DNA from: Streptomyces sp. AP-93 | GTDB lineage: Bacteria; Actinomycetota; Actinomycetes; Streptomycetales; Streptomycetaceae | Reading direction: 5' to 3' | Length of the DNA: 64,000 bases | NCBI RefSeq assembly: GCF_022808175.1 | Contig: NZ_JALGBX010000004.1 | Span: 331,446-395,445, forward strand | Shown here: positions 34,797 through 42,648 of the stretch, one piece after another | How positions within the stretch are numbered: the stretch's first letter is position 1 | Layout of the letters: every line of letters starts with the position of its first letter | Notes under the pieces: model-generated | Databases searched by the model: none | Seen by the model: the letters and a program-made list of their open reading frames with translations, nothing else | Told to the model about the DNA's origin: nothing | Translations under genes and position numbers: made by a program

Positions 34797-34811
34797 TTCA
34801 GCAATGCTGAA
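34797..34811. promoter_or_regulatory. IclR operator candidate between dhaM and iclR
   Basis: TTCAGCAATGCTGAA is a perfect 7-bp inverted repeat around one base. Its core TTCAnCAATGnTGAA recurs at 35802-35822 in front of glpF, marking both as sites of the same regulator. Confidence 0.7.
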
Positions 34812-34824
34812 CGAGGAGTAACTT

Positions 34825-35601
34825 ATGGTTCAGGCGGTACAGCGGGCGGCCCGCATCTTGCGGGAGCTCGCGACCACGGGGCCCCGGCTGGGTGTGACCG
34901 AGCTGGCCGACCGCCTGGGCGTCTCCAAGCCCACCGTCCACGGCCTGCTCCGCACGCTGGAGGCCGAAGGGATGGTGGTCCAGGACAAGGACTCCTCCAA
35001 GTACCAGCTCGGCCCGGCCCTCGTCCGGCTGGGCAATGCCTATCTGGACACCCAGGAGCTGCGCACCCGCTCGCTGACCTGGGCGGACCAGCTCGCCATC
35101 CGAACCGGTGAAGCGGTGTGGGTGGCCGTGCTCACCGACGACCACGTCCTGGTGGTGCACCACGCCTTCCGTCCGGAAGGTGCCGTGCAGATCCTCGAGG
35201 TGGGCGCCACCATCCCGTGGAGCACCTGCGCCCTGGGCAAGGCCATCGTGGCCTGGGTGCCGCCGGCCGTGCGCGAGCACCTGCTCGCCGGGGAGCTCGC
35301 CGTGCTCACCGGTGCGAGCGTCGGCGACCAGCAGCAGCTTGCGGACCAGTTGGACGAGGTCCACAGGACGGGCTACGCGCTGGAGGACCAGGAGTCCGCC
35401 ATCGGGGACGCGGGCATCGCCTCCCCGGTCTTCGACCGCTCGGGCGAGGTCGTGGGCGCCATCGGGATCGTGGGTCCCGTCGAGCGGCTGCTGGCGGAAC
35501 CGGCGCGCGAGGAACTGGCGGTCGCGGTCCGCGAGACCGCCCGCAACCTCTCCCGGGACCTGGGTGCGCCCAGGGGGACTGCCCGGCGCGCGAGCGCCTG
35601 A
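34825..35601 (+). CDS. IclR-family regulator of the glycerol/dihydroxyacetone genes (GylR-like)
   Basis: A 258-residue regulator. The winged HTH is at 5-65 (LGVTELADRLGVSKPTVHGL). The effector domain includes GEAVWVAVLTDDHVLVVHHA, TIPWSTCALGKAIVAW and AGIASPVFDRSGEVVGAIGI. IclR proteins next to glycerol facilitator genes in streptomycetes (GylR) respond to glycerol phosphate or related metabolites. The two matching palindromes beside its own start and before glpF argue for local control. The RBS GAGGAG sits 8 bp before the ATG. Confidence 0.88.
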   Translation: MVQAVQRAARILRELATTGPRLGVTELADRLGVSKPTVHGLLRTLEAEGMVVQDKDSSKYQLGPALVRLGNAYLDTQELRTRSLTWADQLAIRTGEAVWVAVLTDDHVLVVHHAFRPEGAVQILEVGATIPWSTCALGKAIVAWVPPAVREHLLAGELAVLTGASVGDQQQLADQLDEVHRTGYALEDQESAIGDAGIASPVFDRSGEVVGAIGIVGPVERLLAEPAREELAVAVRETARNLSRDLGAPRGTARRASA

Positions 35602-35712
35602 CCTTTTGGCGCTCCGGTTCGCACCGCGTACCCGCTCGACGCTCCTTACCCCGCCCGCAACCGACCGAGACCCGTCCAGGAAGCCCTCGCACGCCTTGTT
35701 CCAGGCGTCGGG

Positions 35713-35735
35713 CCGCCCTGGGCGGGTTTTTCTCT
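35713..35735 (+). terminator. Rho-independent terminator after the IclR gene
   Basis: CCGCC-CTG-GGCGG followed by GTTTTTCTCTT is a short GC stem with a real U tract, unusual in this GC-rich window. It separates iclR from the glpF promoter. Confidence 0.75.
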
Positions 35736-35765
35736 TGCCCGGTGCGGAGAGTGGTCCCGGGCCTC

Positions 35766-35794
35766 TTGACAGGCCCGAAACGTGGGCTTAACTT
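35766..35794 (+). promoter_or_regulatory. Sigma70-type promoter of the glpF-dhaKL-ptsI operon
   Basis: TTGACA (35766-35771), a 17-base spacer and TAACTT (35789-35794) form a consensus-like promoter. The IclR palindrome begins 7 bp downstream, where bound protein would block initiation. Confidence 0.7.
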
Positions 35795-35801
35795 CCGAAC
35801 A

Positions 35802-35822
35802 ACGTTCATCAATGATGAACGT
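35802..35822. promoter_or_regulatory. IclR operator before glpF
   Basis: A perfect 10-bp inverted repeat around one base (arm ACGTTCATCA). It shares the TTCAnCAATGnTGAA core with the site at 34797-34811 and lies over the expected transcription start. Confidence 0.8.
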
Positions 35823-35974
35823 CGATTCCCGGAAGCTCCTTCCGGTTCCCCCTGAGCCGGCCGCCAGGCTGGTGACCCCGACCTCCCCCCAGCCTGGCGG
35901 CCACCTCCCCTTGATTCCCGCTCCGCGCGGAGGAGGTGAGACGCCCAACGCGCCGTTCGGCGCTGGGCGCCATC

Positions 35975-36745
35975 ATGGAAGAGAACACTTACCCCCAAAA
36001 GCTTCTCGCCGAAATGCTGGGCACCGCGATGCTGGTGTTCATCGGCGTCGGCTCGGTTCCCGCGACTCTCATCATCGGCGGTGAGGCTCCCTTCACCATG
36101 GCCGACCTCGGAATGATCTCGCTGGCGTTTGCCACGGTCGTCATCGCCCTGGTCTACGCGATCGGCCACATCTCAGGCTGTCAGATCAATCCGGCGATCA
36201 CCCTGGCACTGGCCGTCACCAAGAAGATGCCCTGGCGGAACGTCCCCGGCTACATCGCCGCCCAGGTGGCCGGCGCGGTACTGGGATCCCTGGCGATCGT
36301 CGGTGTGCTGGGCCGTGAGGCCGTGGACGTCGGCCTGGGCATTGCCTCCTTCGGCGCCCAGACGAGTACCGGGCAGGGCTTCTTCGCCGAAGCAGTCGGC
36401 ACGTTCATCCTGGCCTTCGTGGTGTTCGGCGCCATCGACAGACGGTCGGCCGGCGGTTTCGCCGGTCTTGCCATCGGTCTGGCCGTGTTCGCCATCATCA
36501 TTCCGATCGCGCCCGCCACGGCTGCCGCGATCAACCCTGCCCGTGTCATCGGGCCCATGGTCACGGGCCAGGTGTTCGGGGCACAGATCCACTGGGACCA
36601 GCTGCCCGTCTACGTGATCGCCGAGATCGCCGGTGCGGTCGCGGCCGGGTTCCTCTACGCCTTCCTGAACACCCACCGTTCCAAGACCGCACCGGCCGAG
36701 GTGCCGGCCCAGCCGGCCCCGGCCGCTGAAGGAGTCCTGTCATGA
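35975..36745 (+). CDS. glpF: MIP-family glycerol facilitator
   Basis: A 256-residue channel with six membrane helices and two NPA loops: SGCQINPAITLALAV and TAAAINPARVIGPMVTG. The second loop has Val where aquaglyceroporins usually have Asp (NPARD), so selectivity may differ. The genes that follow encode dihydroxyacetone kinase, which supports uptake of glycerol or dihydroxyacetone. The ATG at 35975 was chosen from the family N-terminus; a GTG at 35936, hard against a GGAGGAGG ribosome-binding sequence, is the alternative and would add 13 basic residues. It overlaps dhaK by ATGA. Confidence 0.87.
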   Translation: MEENTYPQKLLAEMLGTAMLVFIGVGSVPATLIIGGEAPFTMADLGMISLAFATVVIALVYAIGHISGCQINPAITLALAVTKKMPWRNVPGYIAAQVAGAVLGSLAIVGVLGREAVDVGLGIASFGAQTSTGQGFFAEAVGTFILAFVVFGAIDRRSAGGFAGLAIGLAVFAIIIPIAPATAAAINPARVIGPMVTGQVFGAQIHWDQLPVYVIAEIAGAVAAGFLYAFLNTHRSKTAPAEVPAQPAPAAEGVLS

Positions 36746-37740
36746 AGAAGCTCATCAATGCTCCCGAGGCGGTGCTGGCCGAGGCCCTGGCCGGCATGGC
36801 CGCCGCCCATCCTTCACTGGAGGTCGACGCGGAGAACAAGGTGATCCGCCGCGCGGGCGGGATGCGGCTCGGCAAGGTCGCGCTCCTCTCCGGCGGCGGC
36901 TCCGGGCACGAACCGCTCCACGGCGGCTTCGTCGGATTCGGAATGCTGGACGCGGCCTGCCCGGGGGAGGTGTTCACCTCGCCCGTCCCCGGTCAGATGC
37001 TGAACGCCGCCCAGGCCGTGGACGGTGGTGCGGGCGTGCTCTTCATCGTGAAGAACTACACCGGAGACGTCCTCAACTTCCAGATGGCCGCCGAACTGGC
37101 CACCGAGGAAGGCGTCCTGGTCGAGACCGTCCTGGTCGACGACGACGTGGCCGTCAAGGACTCCACCTGGACGGCGGGACGCCGCGGGACCGGCGCCACC
37201 GTCTTCGTCGAGAAGATCGCCGGGGCTCTTGCCGAGCAGGGAGCCGACCTCGCTTCCGTCGCGGAGACGGCCCGGCACGTGAACGCCTCATCCCGCTCGT
37301 TCGCCGTCGCCCTGACCGCCTGCAGCACCCCCGCCTCCGGCAAGCCCGGCTTCGACCTGCCCGAGGACGAGATCGAGGTTGGGGTCGGCATCCACGGCGA
37401 GCCCGGACGCAGCAGGGAGAAGATCCGGCCGGCCAGCGAGATCGTGGCGACCGCCCTGGCCGCAATCCTCGACGACATGCCGCTAGCGGACGGGGACGGG
37501 ACCATCGTCATGGTCAACGGCCTGGGCGCCACACCCCTGCTGGAGCTGTACGTCGTCTTCAACGACGTCGCCGCCGCCCTCCGCGCAAAGGGCATCGTCA
37601 TCGCCCGCAGCCTGGTCGGAAACTACATCACCAGTCTCGACATGGCCGGTGTTTCCATCACGGTGTGCAAGTCCGATCCCGCCATGCTGGCCCTGTGGGA
37701 CGCACCCGTCAGTACCCCCGCCCTGCGCTGGGGCATCTAG
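36742..37740 (+). CDS. dhaK: Dihydroxyacetone kinase subunit DhaK
   Basis: A 332-residue substrate-binding subunit. GGGSGHEPLHGGFVG is the substrate-site loop. His218 in GVGIHGEPGR forms the covalent hemiaminal with dihydroxyacetone; the number matches the Escherichia coli protein. VKNYTGDVLNFQMAAELA and NGLGATPLLELYVVFND are further family motifs. It acts with DhaL and DhaM to make dihydroxyacetone phosphate from PEP. Its length is close to the usual 330-356. Confidence 0.93.
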   Translation: MKKLINAPEAVLAEALAGMAAAHPSLEVDAENKVIRRAGGMRLGKVALLSGGGSGHEPLHGGFVGFGMLDAACPGEVFTSPVPGQMLNAAQAVDGGAGVLFIVKNYTGDVLNFQMAAELATEEGVLVETVLVDDDVAVKDSTWTAGRRGTGATVFVEKIAGALAEQGADLASVAETARHVNASSRSFAVALTACSTPASGKPGFDLPEDEIEVGVGIHGEPGRSREKIRPASEIVATALAAILDDMPLADGDGTIVMVNGLGATPLLELYVVFNDVAAALRAKGIVIARSLVGNYITSLDMAGVSITVCKSDPAMLALWDAPVSTPALRWGI

Positions 37741-37744
37741 AACC

Positions 37745-37781
37745 GGGCGGGTCCGACCACGTGAGGGGTTCGGACCCGCCC
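37745..37781 (+). terminator. Hairpin between dhaK and dhaL
   Basis: A perfect 12-bp inverted repeat (37745-37756 and 37770-37781, arm GGGCGGGTCCGA) starts 5 bp after the dhaK stop. Within an operon it may attenuate transcription or stabilise the upstream mRNA. Confidence 0.6.
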
Positions 37782-37846
37782 CCCATCAGCCCGCAAAGAA
37801 ACGCCCCCCTACCTCGACCGGCGCGCCCCCGAGAACGGAGAATTCC

Positions 37847-38470
37847 GTGGACATCGACCTTGCCCGCACCTGGGTGCAGGCGATCGCCTCCGCTGTGGAG
37901 AAGCAGCAGGACCATCTGACCCAGCTCGACTCGGCCATCGGTGATGCCGACCACGGCGTCAACATGCAGCGCGGGTTCTCCGCCGCCACCAAAGCCCTGG
38001 CCGATTTCGAGCCGGGCACGGTGGGTGACGTGCTGGTCAAGACCGGCACCACCCTCATCTCCAGCGTCGGAGGCGCCTCCGGCCCGCTCTACGGCAGCGC
38101 GTTCCGCGCCATCGGCAAAGCCCTCGACACGCCGACCGTCGAGGCGGAAGCGTTCGCGGGAGCCCTTGAGGCCGGCCTGGACAGCGTACGGAAACTCGGT
38201 GCGGCGGCGCCCGGGGACAAGACCATGATCGACGCCTACACACCCGCGCTGGCCGCGTTCCGGCAGACGGTCCAAGCCGGCGGTGACTTCGCCGCGGCCG
38301 CCCTCGCGGCTGCTGCTGCCGCCGAGGAAGGCATGCAGGCCACCACGCCCATGCAGGCCCGCAAGGGACGCGCCTCCTACCTCGGCGCCCGCAGCATCGG
38401 CCACCAGGACCCCGGTGCCACCTCCACCGCGCTGATCTTCCGCGCCCTGGCCGAAACGGTAACGCCCTGA
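37847..38470 (+). CDS. dhaL: Dihydroxyacetone kinase ADP-binding subunit DhaL
   Basis: A 207-residue subunit that holds ADP as a cofactor. The Mg-binding Asp residues are in LDSAIGDADHGVNMQRGF, and GGASGPLYGSAFRAIGKAL and RASYLGARSIGHQDPGATST are family motifs. The GTG at 37847 follows GGAG at about 8 bp and gives the correct N-terminus. The stop overlaps the EI start (TGATG). Confidence 0.92.
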   Translation: MDIDLARTWVQAIASAVEKQQDHLTQLDSAIGDADHGVNMQRGFSAATKALADFEPGTVGDVLVKTGTTLISSVGGASGPLYGSAFRAIGKALDTPTVEAEAFAGALEAGLDSVRKLGAAAPGDKTMIDAYTPALAAFRQTVQAGGDFAAAALAAAAAAEEGMQATTPMQARKGRASYLGARSIGHQDPGATSTALIFRALAETVTP

Positions 38471-40155
38471 TGATACGCCGCAGTTACTCCGGCCACCCCG
38501 CCTCCGGCGGCACCGCTCTGGGCGTCCTGCACCGTACGGACCGCCCGCTCGCCACCGTGGTGCTGCCGCGCCGCAGCGCCGGCGACCCCGTCCAGGAGGT
38601 GACCGGCGCCTTCGACGCCGTCGCCGGCCAGCTGATCGCACTGTCCACCACCCTGCGCGAGCAGGGCAAGGACGAGCAGGCCGACATCATGGAGGTCAAC
38701 GGCTACATCGCACTCGACGAGGACCTGCGGGGGCAGGCGGTCGAGCGGACCCGTCAGGGGCTGCCCTCCTCCGTGGCCGTCCGCCAGGCCATCGACACCT
38801 ACGCCGCGGTCATCGGCTCGCTCGACGATCCCACGCTCGCGGAACGTGCGGCCGACGTGCGCCAGGTCGGCCGCCGGGTCCTGGCCCACCTGCACGGCGA
38901 CACCGGCCCCCTGCCGGACCAGCCGCTCGTTCTGGCCGCCCACGAGATAGGCGCGGCGGACCTGCTCGAACCCGGACAGACCGTGATCGCCGCCGTCTCC
39001 GTCACGGGCGGCCCCAACTCGCACGCCGCGATCATCGCCCGCTCACTGGGGATCCCCCTCCTCCTGGCCGTCGACCCGAGGTTCCTGGAGCTGCCCGACG
39101 GCCAGGAGGTGCTGCTGGACACCGAGGGCGCCGCGGCGGTCACCCACCCCGACGAGCAAGAACGCGCGGCAGCACTGGCAGCCATGGACGCGGCACGGAG
39201 CCTGCGGGCAACGCTCGCCAAGGAGCGGCACCTGCCCGCCGAGACGCTCGACGGACAGAGAGTCACCCTGCGCGCCAACGTGGCCACGCCCACCGAGACG
39301 CGCAGGGCGCTGGAGGCCAACGCCGAAGGTGTGGGCCTCCTCCGCACCGAACTGCCGTTCCTCAACGCCCGTACCTGGCCGACCCGAAGTCAGCACGCCG
39401 CCGCGATCGGTCCGGTGCTGCGCGCACTCGAGGGGCAAGTGGTCGTCGCGCGCACGCTGGACTTCGCGGACGACAAGCTGCCCCCCTTCCTGGCCGACGG
39501 CAACGGGGAGCAGCGGCTGGGGCGGGGCCTTCCGTACATGCTCGCCGAGCCGGAGGCCTTTGCCGATCAGTTCCGCAGCCTGCTGGCCTCGGGCAGCGGT
39601 ACCGATCTGCGCATCATGATCCCGATGGTCGCCGACGTCCACGAGTTCCGCGCCTGCCGACGGCTGCTCGCCGCGGCCGCCGACGAGCTGGGGGTGTTCG
39701 CGCCGCCCCTGGGCGTCATGGTCGAGCTCCCGGAAGCGGTCGCCGCGGTCGATGACCTTGCCCGCGAGGCCTCGTTCCTCTCCATCGGCAGCAACGACCT
39801 CACCAGTCAGATCCTCGGCATGGACCGTCGCGACCCGGCCGCCACCCCGGCCCTCGCCGCCCACCCCGCCGTGCTCCGCGCCATCGCGCAGGTCGTCACG
39901 GCGGCACGACGCCATCATCGCCACGTCTCGGTGTGTGGTGACGCCGCCGCGCACCCCCTGGTGACCCCGCTCCTCGTCGGGCTCGGCTGCGACTCACTCT
40001 CCGTCTCGCCCGCGGTCCTCGACGAGGTCCGGGCCCGCATCCGCCGTCTCAGCCATCAGACCTGCGCCGACGTGGCCGCCACCGCCCTGTCCCGGGAGAG
40101 CGCCGAGGACGTGTGGGAGCTCGTACGACAGCACTGCCTTCCCTCATTGCCCTGA
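38470..40155 (+). CDS. ptsI: PTS enzyme I (phosphoenolpyruvate-protein phosphotransferase)
   Basis: A 561-residue enzyme that autophosphorylates from PEP and feeds HPr. The active-site His185 is in GGPNSHAAIIARSLGIPLL. The PEP-binding barrel shows LRANVATPTETRRALEANAE, GLLRTELPFL, RTLDFADDKLPPFL, MIPMVADVHEF and SIGSNDLTSQILGMDRRDPA, with the C-terminal Cys in HVSVCGDAAAHP. It is fully sized. Its place at the end of glpF-dhaKL and the presence of a matching HPr show a dedicated dihydroxyacetone PTS. Confidence 0.92.
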   Translation: MIRRSYSGHPASGGTALGVLHRTDRPLATVVLPRRSAGDPVQEVTGAFDAVAGQLIALSTTLREQGKDEQADIMEVNGYIALDEDLRGQAVERTRQGLPSSVAVRQAIDTYAAVIGSLDDPTLAERAADVRQVGRRVLAHLHGDTGPLPDQPLVLAAHEIGAADLLEPGQTVIAAVSVTGGPNSHAAIIARSLGIPLLLAVDPRFLELPDGQEVLLDTEGAAAVTHPDEQERAAALAAMDAARSLRATLAKERHLPAETLDGQRVTLRANVATPTETRRALEANAEGVGLLRTELPFLNARTWPTRSQHAAAIGPVLRALEGQVVVARTLDFADDKLPPFLADGNGEQRLGRGLPYMLAEPEAFADQFRSLLASGSGTDLRIMIPMVADVHEFRACRRLLAAAADELGVFAPPLGVMVELPEAVAAVDDLAREASFLSIGSNDLTSQILGMDRRDPAATPALAAHPAVLRAIAQVVTAARRHHRHVSVCGDAAAHPLVTPLLVGLGCDSLSVSPAVLDEVRARIRRLSHQTCADVAATALSRESAEDVWELVRQHCLPSLP

Positions 40156-40258
40156 ACCGTGCCGTAGGGCCCCTGCCACGCATTCGCGGGCGCTTCAGGC
40201 GGTACGGGTCACCCGTCCAGCGCCGCACACCTTTCGCGGCCCTATCCGCCGCCATTGT

Positions 40259-40290
40259 GGCCCGCGGACACTGACGCGTGTCCGCGGGCC
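40259..40290 (+). terminator. Terminator of the dha operon
   Basis: A perfect 13-bp inverted repeat (arm GGCCCGCGGACAC, loop TGACGC), 104 bp after the ptsI stop. Confidence 0.75.
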
Positions 40291-40349
40291 GGTTCACCGC
40301 CGGCCCCTTGCTACCTCAGACGGGCACGCCGCCGGCTCGCCCTTGCCCC

Positions 40350-40387
40350 GAAACCCTGTCGCGGATCACCACCCGCAACAGGGTTTC
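40350..40387. terminator. Second inverted repeat after the dha operon
   Basis: GAAACCCTGT at 40350-40359 and its complement at 40378-40387 flank 18 bases. It may be a back-up terminator or insulate the chitinase promoter. The rest of 40156-40494 holds nothing else I can identify. Confidence 0.45.
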
Positions 40388-40494
40388 AGCGCATTCACAC
40401 GGCTGCGCATTGCACTGACTCGCCTACCCGCTGACACCTCAAGTAGCCCTGAACATCGGTCAGTTGATCGCTGCGGAGTAAGACATTCTGTTAA

Positions 40495-40537
40495 TGGTCT
40501 GGACCTCTTGACTGATTGGTCCAGACCTTTCTAGTCT
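40495..40537 (+). promoter_or_regulatory. Chitinase promoter with two DasR/chi-type 12-bp repeats
   Basis: TGGTCTGGACCT (40495-40506) and TGGTCCAGACCT (40517-40528) are the direct repeats known from Streptomyces chi promoters, which resemble the DasR dre consensus. They flank the -35 TTGACT (40508-40513), and CTAGTC/TAGTCT follows at -10 spacing. Binding would occlude RNA polymerase until N-acetylglucosamine phosphates are present; this is established for chi genes and inferred here. Confidence 0.8.
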
Positions 40538-40622
40538 CGCCGCAGCGCCATCGGCAAACGCCGCACAGTGCGCATCACGGACCACCCCCATGAGTTGCCC
40601 GTCCGCACCTTGAGGAGCACCG

Positions 40623-42470
40623 TTGAACACCCAACCCACCCCGAAACGCAGCCGGTTCAGATCCAGGACCGTCGCAGGTCTGACCGCGCTGCTGCTTCCG
40701 CTGGCCGCCATGGTCGGTCTCGCGGCCCCCGCGGAGGCCGCCACCTCGGCGACCGCCACCTTCAGCAAGCCCTCCGACTGGGGCTCCGGCTTCGAGGGCA
40801 AGTGGACGGTGAAGAACACCGGAACCACCGCCCTGACCTCATGGACCGTCGAGTGGGACTTCCCCTCCGGCACCACCGTCACCTCCGCCTGGGACGCCGT
40901 CGTCACCAGCTCCGGCAACCACTGGACAGCCAAGGACAAGGGCTGGAACGGAAGCCTCGCCCCCGGCGCCTCCGTCACCTTCGGCTTCAACGGCACCGGC
41001 ACCGGCTCACCCAGCGGCTGCAAGCTCAACGGCGGCTCCTGCGACGGCACCAGCACCCCCGCCGACAATGCCCCCTCCGCCCCCGGAACCCCGAGCGCCT
41101 CCGACATCACCGACACTTCGGTGAAGCTGTCCTGGGCCGCCGCCACCGACGACAACGGCATCAAAAACTACGACGTCCTGCGCGACGGCACCAAGGTCGC
41201 CACCGTCACCGACCCGGCCTACGCCGACACCGGCCTCACCGCCGGCACCGACTACTCGTACACGGTCAAGGCCCGCGACACCGCCGACCAGACCGGGCCC
41301 GCCAGCGAGGCACGTTCCGTACGCACCACCGGCGACTCCACGACACCGGTCCCCAGCTCCACCGTCAAGCTGGGGTACTTCGCGAACTGGGGCGTCTACG
41401 GGCGCAACTACCACGTGAAGAACCTGAAGACGTCCGGCTCCGCCGGCAAGATCACCCACATCAACTACGCCTTCGGCAACGTCAAGGACGGCAAGTGCGT
41501 CGCCGGTGATTCCTACGCCGACTACGAGCGGTCCTACACGGCCGAGGAGTCCGTCGACGGGGTCGCCGACGTCTGGGACCAGCCGGTGCGCGGCAGCTTC
41601 AACCAACTGCTCAAGCTGAAGAAGGCCTACCCGGACCTCAAGGTGCTGTGGTCCTTCGGTGGCTGGACCTGGTCCGGAGGCTTCGGCAAGGCAGTGGAGA
41701 ACCCGGACGCCTTCGCACAGTCCTGTTACGACCTGGTGGAGGACCCGCGCTGGGCCGGTGTCTTCGACGGCATCGACCTCGACTGGGAGTACCCCAACGC
41801 CTGCGGCCTGACCTGCGACACCAGCGGCCCGGACACCTTCAAGGCCATGATGAAGGCCATGCGCGCGAAGTTCGGTACGAGCAACCTGCTCACCGCGGCC
41901 GTCACCGCCGACGCCTCCGAGGGCGGCAACATCGACAAGGCCGACTACGCGGGCGCCGCGCAGTACATGGACTGGTTCAACGTCATGACCTACGACTTCT
42001 TCGGATCCTGGGCGGACAAGGGCCCCACCGCCCCGCACTCCCCGCTCACCGCCTACGACGGCATCCCCAAGGCCGGCTACGACTCCGCCGACGCGATCGC
42101 CAAGTACAAGGCGAAGGGCGTCCCGGCCGACAAGCTCCTCCTGGGCATCGGCTTCTACGGCCGCGGCTGGACCGGCGTCACTCAGGCCGCCCCCGGCGGA
42201 ACCGCCACCGGAGCCGCCGAAGGCACCTACGAGAAGGGGATCGAGGACTACAAGGTCCTCAAGGCCTCCTGCCCGGCCACCGGCACGATCGCCGGCACCG
42301 CCTACGCCCACTGCGGCACCGACTGGTGGAGCTACGACACCCCGGAGACCGTCACGTCCAAGATGGGCTGGGCCAAGGACCAGAAGCTGCGAGGAGCGTT
42401 CTTCTGGGAGTTCAGCGGCGACACCAGCGACGGTGAGCTGGTCGGAGCCATCGACAGCGGTCTGAAGTAG
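40623..42470 (+). CDS. Secreted GH18 chitinase, CBM2-FN3-GH18 (ChiC-like)
   Basis: A 615-residue exported enzyme. The signal peptide ends in AAPAEAA. A CBM2 module (about 40-145; SDWGSGFEGKWTVKNTGTTA), an FN3 module (150-235) and a GH18 domain follow. The catalytic motif FDGIDLDWEYP has the acid Glu389. SFGGWTWSGGFGKAVENPDA and FNVMTYDFFGSWADKG are conserved subsite motifs. It hydrolyses chitin outside the cell. The start codon is TTG (40623) behind GAGGAG. It has its own promoter with chi repeats and its own terminator. Confidence 0.92.
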   Translation: MNTQPTPKRSRFRSRTVAGLTALLLPLAAMVGLAAPAEAATSATATFSKPSDWGSGFEGKWTVKNTGTTALTSWTVEWDFPSGTTVTSAWDAVVTSSGNHWTAKDKGWNGSLAPGASVTFGFNGTGTGSPSGCKLNGGSCDGTSTPADNAPSAPGTPSASDITDTSVKLSWAAATDDNGIKNYDVLRDGTKVATVTDPAYADTGLTAGTDYSYTVKARDTADQTGPASEARSVRTTGDSTTPVPSSTVKLGYFANWGVYGRNYHVKNLKTSGSAGKITHINYAFGNVKDGKCVAGDSYADYERSYTAEESVDGVADVWDQPVRGSFNQLLKLKKAYPDLKVLWSFGGWTWSGGFGKAVENPDAFAQSCYDLVEDPRWAGVFDGIDLDWEYPNACGLTCDTSGPDTFKAMMKAMRAKFGTSNLLTAAVTADASEGGNIDKADYAGAAQYMDWFNVMTYDFFGSWADKGPTAPHSPLTAYDGIPKAGYDSADAIAKYKAKGVPADKLLLGIGFYGRGWTGVTQAAPGGTATGAAEGTYEKGIEDYKVLKASCPATGTIAGTAYAHCGTDWWSYDTPETVTSKMGWAKDQKLRGAFFWEFSGDTSDGELVGAIDSGLK

Positions 42471-42476
42471 CCGATC

Positions 42477-42523
42477 CCGGCAGCGACGGTCCGCCCGCCC
42501 TGCCCAAGGGCCGTCGCTGCCGG
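42477..42523 (+). terminator. Terminator after the first chitinase
   Basis: A 13-bp inverted repeat (arm CCGGCAGCGACGG at 42477-42489, complement at 42511-42523). A second inverted repeat with GGTGCC/GGCACC arms follows near 42532-42565. Confidence 0.75.
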
Positions 42524-42648
42524 TTCGGCCCGGTGCCTCGGGGCCACGCGGTCCCGGGGCACCGTCTCACCCGGACCCCCTCAAGCCGCTCCCGTCCCCC
42601 CTCGCGCACCGATCCCGCGTGCGCCGACGCTCCCTCCTGGAGGAACGA

